Shown: positions 1-12,295 of the stretch, in pieces | How the letters are laid out: each line of letters starts with the position of its first letter | Numbering within the stretch: the stretch's first letter is position 1 | Notes under the pieces: model-generated | The model's input: only the letters and a program-made list of their open reading frames with translations | Database searches by the model: none | Told to the model about the DNA's origin: nothing | From: Microcebus murinus | Lineage: Eukaryota > Chordata > Mammalia > Primates > Cheirogaleidae | Direction: 5' to 3' | Assembly: GCF_040939455.1 (NCBI RefSeq) | Contig: NC_134126.1 | Span: forward strand, 3,468,375 to 3,532,374 | Length of the DNA stretch: 64,000 nucleotides | Translations under genes and position numbers: made by a program

Positions 1-795
1 ATCTTCTAAACAAGATCAACTCTCTTTACCAGGGCGTACAGGCTCTACAAGATCGATAACCCTTTGCAACTTTTACTGATATAAATAATTCACAAATATC
101 CTTTACTCTAGTTTTTCCTCAATATGTTACAATTTCTCTTACCTTATCCCATCCTAAAGACACAATTCTATATGATTGCCCTTCCTGACCTCATGGCTTT
201 TTGTGAGATTGTATATGGTATGTATTTCAAGGTTTGCTATAGCAGACCTTACTCATAGACCTAAATTTTGTAACGTTTGAGATGCATTCAGTTAACCAAA
301 ATTTAGTTACATACCCATGGCCATACTTACCTTCAAGAAAGAATAATAAATGTATTCCAAAAGTAGTATACACACACACACACACGTGTGTGTGTTAACC
401 ATTTATATATGCACATATACATATTTATATAAGTGGAAGTATATGTAAATTTATGTACATAATAATTAGGAAGTAAAATATGTATTTTAAAGCAATGATA
501 TTATTTGTCACAGTCATAATCTACTGTCAATAATGAAAATGCATGTATATGTTATGTCAGTAAACATGAGGCTTGAACAATTTATTATATCTATTTGGGC
601 TTCAAGTAATTTGGAAAATTTTACACATCATACTGTTGAATAGATGTAATAATATAGAGAAATAGAGAGAAAGATCATTTTAGTGTAACACATAAAATAT
701 TCATTTCAATTTAATTCTTTAAAGTCAATTTTAGATTCTGATTTTTTTTAACAAGTTGAGAGATTTTACTTGAGGAGAATTATATCTTCATAATA
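1..795. other. AT-rich DNA without recognisable gene
   Basis: No coding frame, splice-consistent exon or RNA gene is visible. Apart from the short palindromic AC/GT repeat annotated separately, I recognise no repeat family. It may be single-copy intergenic sequence or a repeat too decayed to identify by eye. Confidence 0.5.
370..395. repeat. (AC)n-(GT)n palindromic simple repeat
   Basis: An AC run (370-385) switches at a central CG to a GT run (386-395). Positions 376-395 form a perfect 20-bp palindrome. Alternating purine-pyrimidine tracts of this kind can adopt Z-DNA or a hairpin, but there is no evidence of function here. Confidence 0.9.
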
Positions 796-799
796 GACT

Positions 800-1705
800 T
801 TATTTTTAGAGTAGTTTTAGAAAAATTGAGCAGAAGGTGCAGAGATTTCCCATATATCCCCACCCCCCACAGGCACGGCCACTATGATCAACGTCCTCCA
901 ACGGAGTGATACCCGTGTCACAGTCGGTTAACCTGTTTTATTGCCTATTATCCCCCGTAGGCTATAGTTCACATTAGGGCCCAGTCTTGGTGTGGAGTAG
1001 CCTACGGGCTTGGACAAACACACACTGTTGTGCATCCGCCATTATACTGCCATACAGGTTAGTTTCACTGCTCTCAATATCTTCCTTTAATTGCCCATTC
1101 ATCCTGCCCTCCACCTTAACCTGTGGCAACCACTGATTGTTTTACTGTCTCTATAGTTTTAGTTTTACAAAATGTCATGAAGTTGGAATCAACTTTTCTT
1201 TTCAGATTGGCTTCTTTCACTTAGCAATATGTATCAAAGTTTTCTCCATGTGTTTTTATCTTGATAGCTCATTTTTGAAATATTGCATTGTCTGCATATA
1301 TCACAGTGTATTTGTCTATTTGCTTACTGAGGGACATCTTGGGTGCTTTCATCTTTTAGCAATTATAAATAAAGTTACAATAATATGTGTGCAGGTTTTT
1401 GTGTAGACATAAGTTTGTAACTCCATTGGATAAATACCAAGTTGTGTGATTGCTGGACTGTTTGGTGAGTGTGTTTAGTTTTGAAGGAAACTGCCTGATT
1501 TCCAGGGTGACTGCACTATTTTGCATTCCTACCAGCAATGTATGAGAGTTCTTGTTGTTTCACATCCTTGCCAACATTTGGTGTTGTCAGTGTTCTGGAA
1601 TTTGGCCATTCTAATAGGTATGTATTGGTATCTCATTATCATTTTACTTGTATTTTCCTGATAATATATGATGTGGAGCATATTTTAGTGCTTATTTGCT
1701 ATCTG
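800..1705 (-). mobile_element. Old LINE-1 (L1M-type) 3' fragment, antisense
   Basis: The plus strand reads as the reverse complement of the 3' part of an old mammalian L1. Recognisable blocks include CATTTCCCATATA-like text near 850, the TTGGCTTCTTTCACTTAG block near 1208, the AATAAAG block near 1368, GGATAAATACCAAG near 1428 and the ACCAGCAATG block near 1530. These correspond to the ORF2 C-terminus and 3'UTR of L1M families. Many indels leave no open frame. The 5' end is truncated and it abuts another ancient repeat at about 1705. The subfamily cannot be named by eye. Confidence 0.75.
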
Positions 1706-2127
1706 TGATGGTAATTTCAGGTGTCAACTCAACTGGGGTAAGAAAGCAGATGAGGCATTATTTCTGGGTACGCCGGTGTGGGTCTTTCTGGAAAAGACTG
1801 GCATTTGAATCAGTGGACTAAGGAAGGTCTGCACTCCCCAGTGTAAGTGGGCAAAATCCAATTCAGTGAGGGCTTACATAGAACGGAAAATGCAGAGGAA
1901 AGGTGAATTCTCTCTTTCTCATGAAGCTGGGACATTCATCCTCTCCTGCATTTGAATATCAGAACTCCAGGATCTAGGGACTTCAGACTTTAGGACTTGG
2001 ACCAGTGGCCCTTCCATTCCTCAGGACTTTATTTACTGTTTGCTGACAGCAGATCTTGGGACTTGTCAAACTCCACCATCACATAAACATATTCCTTATA
2101 ATAAATCAATCTCTCCCTCTCCGTCTC
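1706..2127 (+). mobile_element. Ancient LTR-like interspersed repeat, copy 1
   Basis: A non-coding element begins GTGATGGTAATTTCAGGTGT and runs through CAACTCAACTGGGGTAAG to an ATAATAAATCAATCTCTC end, which has expanded into a microsatellite. A second copy of the same family lies in the opposite orientation at 38177-38900. The two share the GTGTCAACTCAACTGG, ATTTCTGGGT and CAGTGGACTAAGGAAG blocks. The layout suggests a MaLR/ERVL-type LTR or another ancient mammalian repeat. I recognise the family but cannot name it securely. Confidence 0.6.
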
Positions 2128-2134
2128 TCTCTCT

Positions 2135-2179
<45 letters not shown>
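2100..2179. repeat. (CT)n(CA)n microsatellite
   Basis: A CT-rich tract (about 2110-2135) is followed by about 22 uninterrupted CA units (2136-2179). It grew from the 3' end of the preceding ancient repeat and is likely polymorphic in length. Confidence 0.95.
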
Positions 2180-2181
<2 letters not shown>

Positions 2182-2184
2182 TAC

Positions 2185-2875
2185 ATATGTGACTAATACT
2201 AATACATTGAGTTAAGCCTATACATGTCTGTGAGAAAATATATATATAAAGCACTCTAAATTAAATCAATTAGCACATTCCCACAAAATCTCCTTGGTAA
2301 AAGTCTGGATGCATTGAACATTAGGAATATTTTCCCTAAAAAACAGATAATTACTGAAATATAATAAGTGTTATAAAAATTACTGATTTAATTATTTTAA
2401 GGATTTATTTTATTAAATTAAACATATATTTCTAGATGACTTTTTAACTGAGTTGTGCCGCTTTGAAATATATTTGACATTTTATGTACCATAATATTTA
2501 GGACAATGAATGTATTTTTTTATACATTCAATGTGTGAGAAAATCATTCAAATACAAATTTTCTAAATATGTATGTGACACACTCCATTAGTAAAACTTT
2601 CAGAATCGAGTTGCTAGCTCACAACAGATTTCCCATGCCTGAATTCTATTGTTTCTTTTTAAAATTCAAAATTCCAAACATTTTATGTCTGTGATAAAAT
2701 TGTTGGGGTTTTATTTATTTAATCTACTGGGTCCCTGTTTCTTTAGAAAAAGCAGATTAGTCATAAGGATAGTTTATGTTCAATAAGCTTTCAAAAAAAA
2801 AAACAAATTACATGTCTAGATTATTTATTTTTAATTTCAAACTATTAAAGGGTTACCAGTATTTTGGGTTACATG
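2185..2875. other. AT-rich spacer
   Basis: No gene or secure repeat is recognised between the CA microsatellite and the 3' end of the following L1. It contains short A and T runs only. Confidence 0.5.
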
Positions 2876-3124
2876 GAACTTTTTTATTTCAAAATATTAT
2901 GGGAGTGCAAATATTTTGCTACATGAATTGGTTTGGTACAATTTGAGTCAAAGTTATAGGTGTGTCCATCACCAATGTAGTATGCACTGTGTCTGTTAGG
3001 TGTGAATTTACCCATCCCCCACTCCTCCTCCCACCTGCTTGATTTCTGTGGAATTTTACTATCACATGTACACATAAATGTTGATCTGTAAGTTTCAATG
3101 TAGTAACGAGTATGTATGGTATTT

Positions 3125-6100
3125 GTTTTTCCATTCTTGTGATACTTCACTTAAAAGAATGGTCTCCAGTTCCATCCAGGATGTTACAAAAGGTATTAGT
3201 TCACTATTATTTTATGGGTGAGTGAAACTCCATGGTATACACATACCACATTTTATTCATCTACTCCTGTATTGATGGGTACTGGGGTTGATTCCACATA
3301 TTTGCAATTGTGAATTGTGCTGCCATAAACAGTAGAGTGCAAGTGTTTTTGTTGTTGTTTTTCCAAAATATCTTTTTTTCCTCTGGGTAACTACCCAGTA
3401 GTGCGATTGCTAGATAAATGGTAGTTCTACTTTTAGTTCTTTGAGGTATCTCCATACTGCTTTCCATAGAGGTTGTGCTAGTTTGTAGTCCCACCAGCAG
3501 TGTATATAAGTGTTCCTTTTTCTCCACATCCGTGCCACCATCTGTTGTTTTGGGACTTTTTGGTAAAATCCATTCTCATTGGAGTTAGGTGATATCTCGT
3601 GTGGTTTTGATTTGCATTTCTCTTATGATTAGAGATGTTGAGTTTTTTTTTTCAATGTGCTTATTGGCCATTCATCTATCTTCCTTTAAAAAGCTTCTGT
3701 GCATGCCTTTTGCCCACTTTTTCATGAGTTGTATGATGCTTTCTTGCTGATTCACTTGACACTTGTAGATTCTGGTTGTTAGCCCTTTATGAGATGTATA
3801 GCATGCAAATATTTTCTCCCATTCTGTAGATTGTCCATTCAATCTATTGATTGTTTTGTTGGCTGTGCAGAAGGTTTTGGATTTGATCAGATCCCATTTA
3901 TTTATTTATTTTTCTTTCTGTGATTGGCTTTGGGATCTTCTTGATAAATTGTTTGCCCAGGCCAATAAATATATTGAGTGCTTCTGACCTCTTCTTCTAG
4001 AATTATTATGGTTTCATGCCTTAGGTTTAAGTTTGTTATCCATTGTGAATTAATTTTTGAGTGGTGAGAGGCATGGATACTGTTTCAGTCATCTACATGT
4101 GGCTATCCAGTTCTCCCAGCACCATTTATTGAACAGGGCTACTTTTGGCCAGTGTATGTTTTTTGTCTGCTTTGTCATAGATCAGATGGCAATATGAGGA
4201 TGATTTTATATGTGGGTTCTCAGTTCTTTTCCATTGGCCTATGTCTTTGTTCTTGTGCTAGTACCATACTATTGTGGGTACTGTAGCCTTTTAGTATAGC
4301 TTGAAGCCTGATAAATTTATGCCTCCTACTATGTTCTTTTTGCTTAAGGTTGCTTTGAGTATACAGAGTCTTCTCTGATTCCATACAAAGCATAGAATTA
4401 TTTTTTCTAGATCTGTAAAAACTGAAGTTGGTACTTTAATGGGGATTGCATTGAATCTGTAAATCACTTTGGTAGTATAGACATATTAATAATATTGATT
4501 CTGCTAATCTAGGAGCATGATATGTTTTCCATTTGTTTACATTCTCTGCAATTTCCTCCCTCAGTGTTTTGTAATTCCTTGTTGCGGCCTTTCACCTCCT
4601 TGGTTAAATATATGCTTAGATATTTTATTTTCTTTGTTGTTATTGTGAAAAGTATTGAGTCTTTGATTTGATTCTCAGCTTGACTGATGTTGGTGTATAG
4701 GAATGCTACTGATTTGTGTATGTTGATTTTGTTACCTAAGACTTTGCTGAATTAATTTATCAATTCCGGGAGTCTATTGGCAGAACTTTTGGGTTTTCTA
4801 GATAGATCATATCGTCAGCAAAGAGCAATAGTTTGATCTCCTCCCTCCTCGTTTGGATACCCTTAATTTACATCTCTTGCATGATTGCTCTGGTTTCCTG
4901 CACTATGTTGAACAGAAGTGGTGACAGTGGGCAACCTTGTCTGGTTCCAGTTCTAAATGGGAGTGCTTCTAGTTTTTCTCTTTTCAGTATGATGTTGGCT
5001 GTGGGTTTGCATATATGGCTTTTATAATATTGAGGTATATTCCATCTCTGCCTGTATACTTAAGAGTTCTTATCATTAAAAGGTGCTGAATTTTGTCAGA
5101 TGCTTTTATGCATCTATTGAAAAGATCATATGGTCTTTGTTTTTACTTCTATTCATATGGTGAATCATGTTTATAGATCTGTGCATGTTAAACCATCCTT
5201 GCATCTCTGGGATGAAGCCCACTTGATCATGGTGGATTATTATTTTGTTGTGCTGTTGAATTCAGTTTGCTAAGATTTTATTGACAATTTTTGCATCTAT
5301 ATTCATAAGGGATATTGGTCTATAGTTTTATTGTTGTTGTAGTGCCATTTCCTGGCTTTTGTACCAAGATGATATTGACTTTGTAGAACACATTGGGGAG
5401 GATTCCTTCCTTCTCTATGTTATGAAATAATTTCTGCAGTATAGGTACCAGTTTTTCTTTATAGGGCTTTAAAAATTTGGCTGTAAATCATCTGGTCTAG
5501 TACATTTTGGGGGGGGGAGATTTTTTGCTACTTCAATTTTGTTCATTGATATCAGTCTGTTAGGAGTTCTGTTCCTTCCTGATTGAGCCTAGGGAAGTTG
5601 TGTGTTTCCAATAATTTGTCCATTTCTTTAATATTTTCAAGTTATGTGCATTTTTATAGTATTCAGGTATGATATTTTATATTTCTGTGATATCAGTTAT
5701 AATATTAAATCTCCTTTTTCATTTCTGATTGAGTTTATTAGGGTCCTTTCTTTTCTGTTTCTGGTTAATGTAGGGAATGCCCTGTTGATTTTGTTCATCC
5801 TTTCAAAGGACCAACTTTTTGTTTCATTAATCTTTGGTATAATTCTTTTGTTATCAATTTCATTTATTTCTGCTCTGACCTTAGTTATTTCTTTTCTTCT
5901 GCTGAGTTTTGGATTTGTTTTCTCTTCCTTTTCCAATTCCTTGAGATGATTCATTAGATTATTGATTTGTGATCTTTCTTTCTTTTTATGTAAGTATTTA
6001 TGGCTATTAATTTTCCTGTTATGACTGCTTTTGTCAAATCTCACAGATTTTGATAACTTGTTTCCCCTTTGTCATTTAGTTTGAAAAAGCTTTTGATTTC

Positions 6101-6900
6101 CATCTTAATTTACTGCTTGACACAATACCTATTCAGCAGTAGGTAGCTTAATTTCCATGCCTTTGTATAGAATTGAGTGTTTCTGTTGGAATTAAATTCT
6201 AACTTCATTCCATCATGGTCTAAGAAGATACATGGTATAATTTCCATTTCTAAAAATTTTTTGAGGCATGCTTTGTGGCCTAGAATGTGATCAATCTTAC
6301 AGTATGTTCCATGAGCTGATGAGAAGAACATATATTCAGTGGTTTGGGGGTAGAATGTTCTGTAAATGACTGTTAGGCCCATTTTTTTCTAGAGTTCCAT
6401 TTAAGTCCATCTTTTCTTTGCTTAATTTTGCTTGGAGTATCTGTTCTGTTTTGTCAGCAGGGTGTTCAAGTCCCTGGCTATTATGTTTCTGCTTATCATT
6501 TTGTTTAGATCAAGTAGGATTTGCTTTATGAATCTGTGCAAACCTGTGTCAGGTTCATAAATATTTGTGATTATTATGCATTCTTATTGAATTATTACCT
6601 TCACTATTATATAATGACCATTTTTGTCTTTTTTCACTTTTGCTGATTTGAAGTCTATGTTGTTATCTGATACGAGAATGGCTATGCCGGGTTTCTTTTG
6701 GTTTCCCTTTGCATGGATATTATTTTCCATCCCTTCATTTCAAGTCTGAATGAGTCCTTCTGGGTTAGATGTGTTTCCTGGTGGTAGCAGATGTTTGGCT
6801 CGTATTTTTTAAATCATTCAGCCAGCCTATGTCTCTTGAATGAGGAGTTCAAGCCATTCACATTTATTGAATGAATTGATAAGAAGGATGGATTTTAGTT
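3125..6900 (-). pseudogene. L1-A ORF2 remnant (endonuclease-reverse transcriptase)
   Basis: The minus-strand translation preserves L1 ORF2 signatures in several broken frames. At 6110-6382 lies the endonuclease C-terminal part with IYRTFYPQTTEYMFFSS, KIDHILGHKA and DHDGMKLEFN. At 5697-6044 lies the linker before the reverse-transcriptase domain. At 3261-3527 lies the C-terminal segment with LGSYPEE and AAQFTIANMW. An intact ORF2 (about 1,275 aa) would nick target DNA and reverse-transcribe L1 RNA. Frameshifts and stops break this copy into fragments of no more than 115 aa, so it is non-functional. Confidence 0.85.
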
Positions 6901-6979
6901 TATCCTGTTGAATAGAACTTTATTGCTTTGTTTCACCTGTTGTGCTATTTTGGTATCAGGATTCTGATCATTAGTTTTT

Positions 6980-7805
6980 GGGTGGTTTTACACAGGTTGG
7001 TGTCTATTGTACTAACCAGTGTATAATACAATTCTGAGTACTTTCTGCAGGGCAGATCTGGTCTTGACAAATTCCCTCAGTGTTTGCTTATCTGTGAAAG
7101 TCTTTATTTCTCCCTCATATAAGAAACTTAGTTCTGTAGGCTACAAAATTCTAGGCTGTGCATTATTGTGTTTGTGAAGACTGAGAATGAGGCCCCAATT
7201 CCTTCTGGCTTGTAAGGTCTCAGTTAAGATTTCTGCAGTTGCTCTGATTGGTTTTTCTTTGTAAGTTACCTGATGCTTTCACTTTATGGCAGGTTGGCCA
7301 GTCTGATTACTATATGTCATGGTGTTTTCCTTTTTGTGATAAATGTCCCAGGGGTCCTTTGATCTTCATGAACCTGGATATCCAGATTTCTTTCAAGGCC
7401 AGGGAAATTTTCTTTGATTTTTCTCTCAAATACATTTTCCAACTCTTATGTATTTTCTTCTTCATCCTCATGGATGCCTATGATTCTTATGTCAGGCCTC
7501 TTTACATAGTCCCATATTTGTTATAGGTTTTGTTTGTTTTTCTTGTTTCTCAGTTCTTTCTCTTTGACTGATTTGTTTAACTTGCAATTGTTGTTTTCAA
7601 ATTCTGATAACATTCTTACTTCTGCCTGATATAGCTGATTCTTAATGCTTTCCACTGTGTTTTTTTAATTTATTTGAATGAATTTTTCATTTCCAGAAGT
7701 TCTGTTTGATATTTTTTTAATAATTTGATTTCTTTAGTAAAATTTTTATTCATTTTCTAAGTTGTTTTGTGGTTTATTTGTGTTGGGTTTCTATTTTCTC
7801 TTTGA
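6980..7805 (-). pseudogene. L1-A ORF1 remnant (RNA-binding chaperone)
   Basis: The reverse complement contains the ORF1 coiled-coil to RNA-recognition region. Diagnostic blocks are antisense CAGAACTTCTGGAAATGAAA (around 7690) and antisense CACAGTGGAAAGCATTAAGA (around 7640). The N-terminal codons are missing here because they lie in inverted orientation at 8625-8770. No long frame remains. In intact L1 this protein coats L1 RNA as a trimer. Confidence 0.7.
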
Positions 7806-7809
7806 GGGA

Positions 7810-8770
7810 GGTCAATTTGCCTGCACTTTGAAGCATTTACTGAGTCAATCTTACAGGGTGTGTGTGGATTCAAGGAGTGGCTATTTGGGGCAGTGCCTAC
7901 CCCTGCCACAGAAAACCTGCTCTGCTGGATAAGAGCTGAAATAACTCAGTCCTGTGCCTTAGCATACAATTGTTTAGTACCCTCCCCCATGGACAGCTCT
8001 CCTGATTTAGACAGCTTGTCCTGATCTTCTTGCCAATAGCTCCCCTTAGTGCCCCAGAAAGGAAGCTTTGCAAAGCCTTTCAGGCTCAAACAACCTAGCC
8101 ATGAACTGCCTTGCTCCTCCCCACACCTCAGTGGTAGTGAAGATCACGAAACACCCTGAGAGCTATTGGGTCCCTCCTAAAGCTTGGAGCACTTATGTAC
8201 TCCACCTGGGGGATGAGATTCTACCACAGACACAAAAGAACATCCTGACAGCTGGCTCTATCACAGAAACATCAACCAATGACACAGATAACAGAATATA
8301 GCCCATAATAGCATCTTCCAACTCAACCAAACAGGGTGTCACTTATTCACACTTTCAAGTACTACCTGCCATCACCAAGAGTAAGCTGGGGGACTTAACT
8401 CACTATCCACTGTTGGGATTAGGTGAGGACAGCAAGTTATCAGAGAGGTGCACCAAACCTGCTAGAACACCCAATAGGCAACACAGAACCAGCACTCCTC
8501 TCCCTGGCATGCTCAGGGACTGATCTTCAGAAGGTCAGAGAGAAGCACATAACCTAGGCCTAGCACCCCCAAGTCTCAACTTAGACATCAGATGAGAAGG
8601 AATCAGAGAAAGAACTCTGGATACATGAAAAATCAGAGCAAAAGGTACCCCATAAACAAAACAATAACTCCCTACCAATGGATACCAACCAAAACAAAAA
8701 GTTGGAAATGATAGATGAATAATTTTAAATATGGATTCTAAGAAAACTCCATGAAATACCAGGAGAAAAC
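7810..8770 (+). mobile_element. Inverted 5' segment of L1-A (5'UTR and ORF1 start)
   Basis: This segment runs opposite to the rest of L1-A. An ATG at 8625 begins ATGAAAAATCAGAGCAAAAG, the start of an L1 ORF1. It is followed by GGATTCTAAGAAAACTCCAT and ends at GAGAAAAC (8763-8770), where the antisense ORF1 begins on the other side. The preceding 800 bp is GC-richer and 5'UTR-like. The 77-codon open frame at 8068-8301 lies in this untranslated part and is not considered a gene. Confidence 0.75.
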
Positions 8771-11700
8771 TTTTAAGAGTTTGAATTAATCAGGCTGAAA
8801 TCCAAGAAGTTGTCATTGATTCTTCTCTTTCTTACACAACCCATACACAACCCATTAGGAAGTCTTTATTCATATATCCAAAGCATATTCAAATCTCACC
8901 ACTTCTTAATATGCTCAATACTATTCTATCCACTATCATCTTTCTGAATTATTTCAACAAATTCCCTCACTCTATTTTGCTTCTGTTTTGCTACCCCTAC
9001 ACACCGCTGCTACAATTATTTAATAAAACTATCCATGGTAGTCCATCATAAAAATAATAAAATGGTAATCATTTCTCATAACCTAAAAGTTTATTTATGA
9101 TTTGACATAAACAAACAAAATAAAAGTTTGTTTATGATTTTATCTCCATACTACTTCTCATTCATGCTTCCTTCCAATCAAGTAGACCCAGCATTACTAT
9201 TTGCTGTCCTTCAAACACACCAGGACTTTTCCTTCCTTTATCTTATCAGCTGTTTTCTGAGTGAAATGCTCTCTGATACATAATATTTGAGAGACTGCTG
9301 CCTTATTAATCATGTTTTGTATCAGTGCTTAATAAATGTTTGCTTTATAAATAGGTTTCATTGGCTATACAGACTCAATTGAAGGACAGCACTTGCTTAA
9401 TATATATTTTAGTGTCACTGTCTTTACACTCTTTTGAAAGGACTAAAGAAGGGATTATAGTCTGGAATGGGAGTCATAGTATCAGCAATCTAATTTCCTT
9501 TCAGAGTTTTGCAATTTAAAAGAGAAACTATATGTAAATTTTAATACAATAATAAGCAATATGAATTATCTCTTTGTCTTTGAACCTCTTCCCAGATTCT
9601 ACATAGAATATGGAACATTGATGGTAGATAGAATTCATAGATGTACATTCACTTTCATACATGAGGCTTGAAATAGAACCATGGTGATGATGACTAAATG
9701 TTCACACTCATGATCATTATCAACCCACCCCTTTTGCTCTAGTCTTGCATTATGGGTTAAGAAAGCACAAAATGGATAAAATTTTAATTAAGTAAATATA
9801 GGCAGTTGTGAACTTTTGAACAAATATTTATTAAGCACTTACTATGTTCTAGGTACTATACTAGGTAAAAGAGATGCCAAATACAGTATAAGTAGCATGA
9901 TTACTAATACTAATAAGTATAAATTTTGTATTTCTAAATCTCTTGGTAGATTTATAAAGCATGGAGAATCAAAACTATATTTTATTTTCATTCAAAGAGA
10001 TTCTTATTGTGAATATCCTATTTAGAAAGCACGAAGCCTAAATAAAATAAAAGAGCTAGGTTACCCTGATATCCATTAAAATGATTGTTTTATTAAAGGG
10101 TTGTCTCTTTATATGTAATATAGGTGATGTTGGGTAGCACATAGTATTTCTCTCTGTGAAATTACTATGGAAACTGCCACAATGGATTATAAACTCCATA
10201 ACCTCTATTATAACATTTTTTATTTTCTGTGTAGAATTTTTTCTTACAAATATTTCAAACCATCGTAATTGGAAAGTACTCACATATTCCTATACATCTA
10301 TTAAGAAGAATAATTAAAACAAGTTTAATTATAGTAAAAGAAAGCCTTTGAACTCTCTGACTGATTAAACATCCACCAATTTTCCTTCCGTATTGCATTT
10401 TAAGGTCATAGGTTATTTTTCTTTGAAATTCTGCCTTTTTTCTCAATGACCAGTACAATTTTTACCTTGGCAAAAGTGTCACTAATGCATGATTGACTGA
10501 GAGTGAAGGAGTGGACAGAGAAGGCAGCACAGCACAAACCCACTAATAGATATCTACACAGATTATGACTTTGTGATAGAGGATCATTGATTAACAGCAT
10601 ATGTAGGTAGGAGCAAAGTTTTTAAATCTTATTTTTCATTAAAAACTTAGCAGACTATCCAAATAGTTTTTAAGTGGAGAACAACTTCCTGAATCTCTTC
10701 TCTAAGCTGAAAATCAGTTAAGCTCAACAGCAATATTTCTCGTCCACGCAGGCTTTGTACTCTACATCGTATGCAGAATATAACCTTTATTAAATAAAAC
10801 GTCAGATGATTTTGAAGCTATTCTTATTCCAGTTCACACTTTCAGCTTTATCTCAATATGTCAATATGTGTGTGCATGTGTATGTTTTAAATCTCATTTT
10901 CACAGGGATGCAATATTTCCCAAGATTAACATTTTTATGTTTTATATTACATCATCCTAAACTCTGCTTGAGTTTCTATTTTAAGGTTTTATATTAATTT
11001 TTCAAATCTTTATATTGATAATTTAATGTTAGTAACCTGTGATGTGTTAAAAATCTTTGAGAGCCATGATGAATATTGAAAAATTCATATATGACAGATT
11101 TTAACACTAATCCTCTTAATCATGAGCACACATTATCATGTTTTAGACAGATCTTGTTTTCTCCACTGAATTATGATAATTATATCTTATTCCCCATATT
11201 TTCAAGGAACAATTAATGTTTGGATTGAAGACAAAAAATATCAATCAGTTGACATGTCCGTTGCTAGTGGATGCCAATGTCTTTAGGAGATGTCTACAAG
11301 TCAACATCAATTTTATAGTATTTGATGATATCACTGGGGAATGATATCCTTGGAAAATACATGATTAATTTTCAGTTAACTCTCACAGCTATATTAGTAT
11401 TTCTATTGTAATTGAATCTGAATGACCCCAGCCTACACAGGTTATTCTTGTTAAAAGGACTCTGCATGCTACATCTCAGTCTCTCCTAAACAGACTGCAA
11501 TGGTTTTCATACTTTCTAAGGAAGAAAACAAATTGAGAATATGGTAATTTTTTTTTCAATATATCATTTTTAAAAAGAATTTTACCTTAAAGAAAAATAC
11601 ATTAATGATCATACTTTTCAAAGGACTGAATATAAAACTCAGAAATTTTAAACAATTGAAAATTTCAACAATATTCAAAAGGATATATAATCTAAGATGT

Positions 11701-12290
11701 TATTACTTGTAAGTATAGTGGCTTTGTTGGAGGTAATTTTAAATTCAGTTTAACACATCATGCTTTAATAGCTTATGTATTAAATGTGTTATAATTTTCT
11801 CAATTAGAGAAAGCTAATTGATTATTCTTTGTGTTTTTTAATTGAGCCATAAGAACTAATGTTGCAGTAACTCATTTGAGGTTATCTTGGTAAATAGGAG
11901 TGGAAAGAATTTAATTGCAGACTGCTGCTTTAATCTTGAAATTAATAAACATATATTTTATTTTAAATAATTGTGATGCCAAGCTAAAATATGACATAAT
12001 ATAGTTATTTATATATTCCTTTAAAAATACATTAATGAAGTTTAACAACAAAGATACATTTATAGTAGATGTGAACATTTACATAGAGTTGCACATAAGG
12101 ACAGTTTTTAAACTAATTTGGATCTAGCTAACTGGAAGAATAGCACCTCCAGTTGATATTCTGAACTCATTCCTCTTGATTTAACTTTATAGCAAAAATC
12201 CGATCTCTGATAATCCCTGTTCATTTATCTGGTTTCATTTTTCTGAATGATCTGGTTAATTCTTACTGCCTCATTTCTAATGTGGTAAAT
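8771..12290. other. AT-rich unique-looking DNA
   Basis: No Alu, young L1 or coding gene is seen over 3.5 kb. A local direct repeat of AAAGTTTATTTATGAT and AAAGTTTGTTTATGAT occurs at about 9088-9140. Around 11,750-11,980 there is moderately complex AT-rich text with several TAAT and CTAATTGATTA motifs, which could be conserved non-coding DNA. That is only a guess from composition. Confidence 0.5.
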
Positions 12291-12295
12291 TGTAA

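Larger units (their letters stand above)
2878..8770 (-). mobile_element. Near full-length LINE-1 with inverted 5' end (L1-A)
   Basis: The L1 lies on the minus strand. From low to high coordinate it shows the poly-A side (TTTTTTATTTC at about 2881), 3'UTR (to about 3125), ORF2 antisense (about 3125-6900) and ORF1 antisense (about 6980-7805). At about 7805 orientation flips: 7810-8625 reads as 5'UTR-like sequence in plus sense and 8625-8770 as the start of ORF1 in plus sense. Both halves stop within the same ORF1 GAGAAAA motif (8763-8769 sense; about 7795-7801 antisense). They are therefore the two parts of one element rearranged by 5' inversion, as expected from twin priming during target-primed reverse transcription. 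Numerous stops and indels make it inactive. I could not find a clear target-site duplication. Confidence 0.85.

Noticed and set aside
4833..5027. 64-codon plus-strand frame with hydrophobic residues
   Set aside because: It lies antisense to L1-A ORF2 and is a shadow of that remnant.
5644..5949. 101-codon plus-strand frame resembling a membrane protein
   Set aside because: It is the reverse complement of Lys/Glu-rich L1 ORF2 sequence; the Phe/Leu-rich appearance follows from that.
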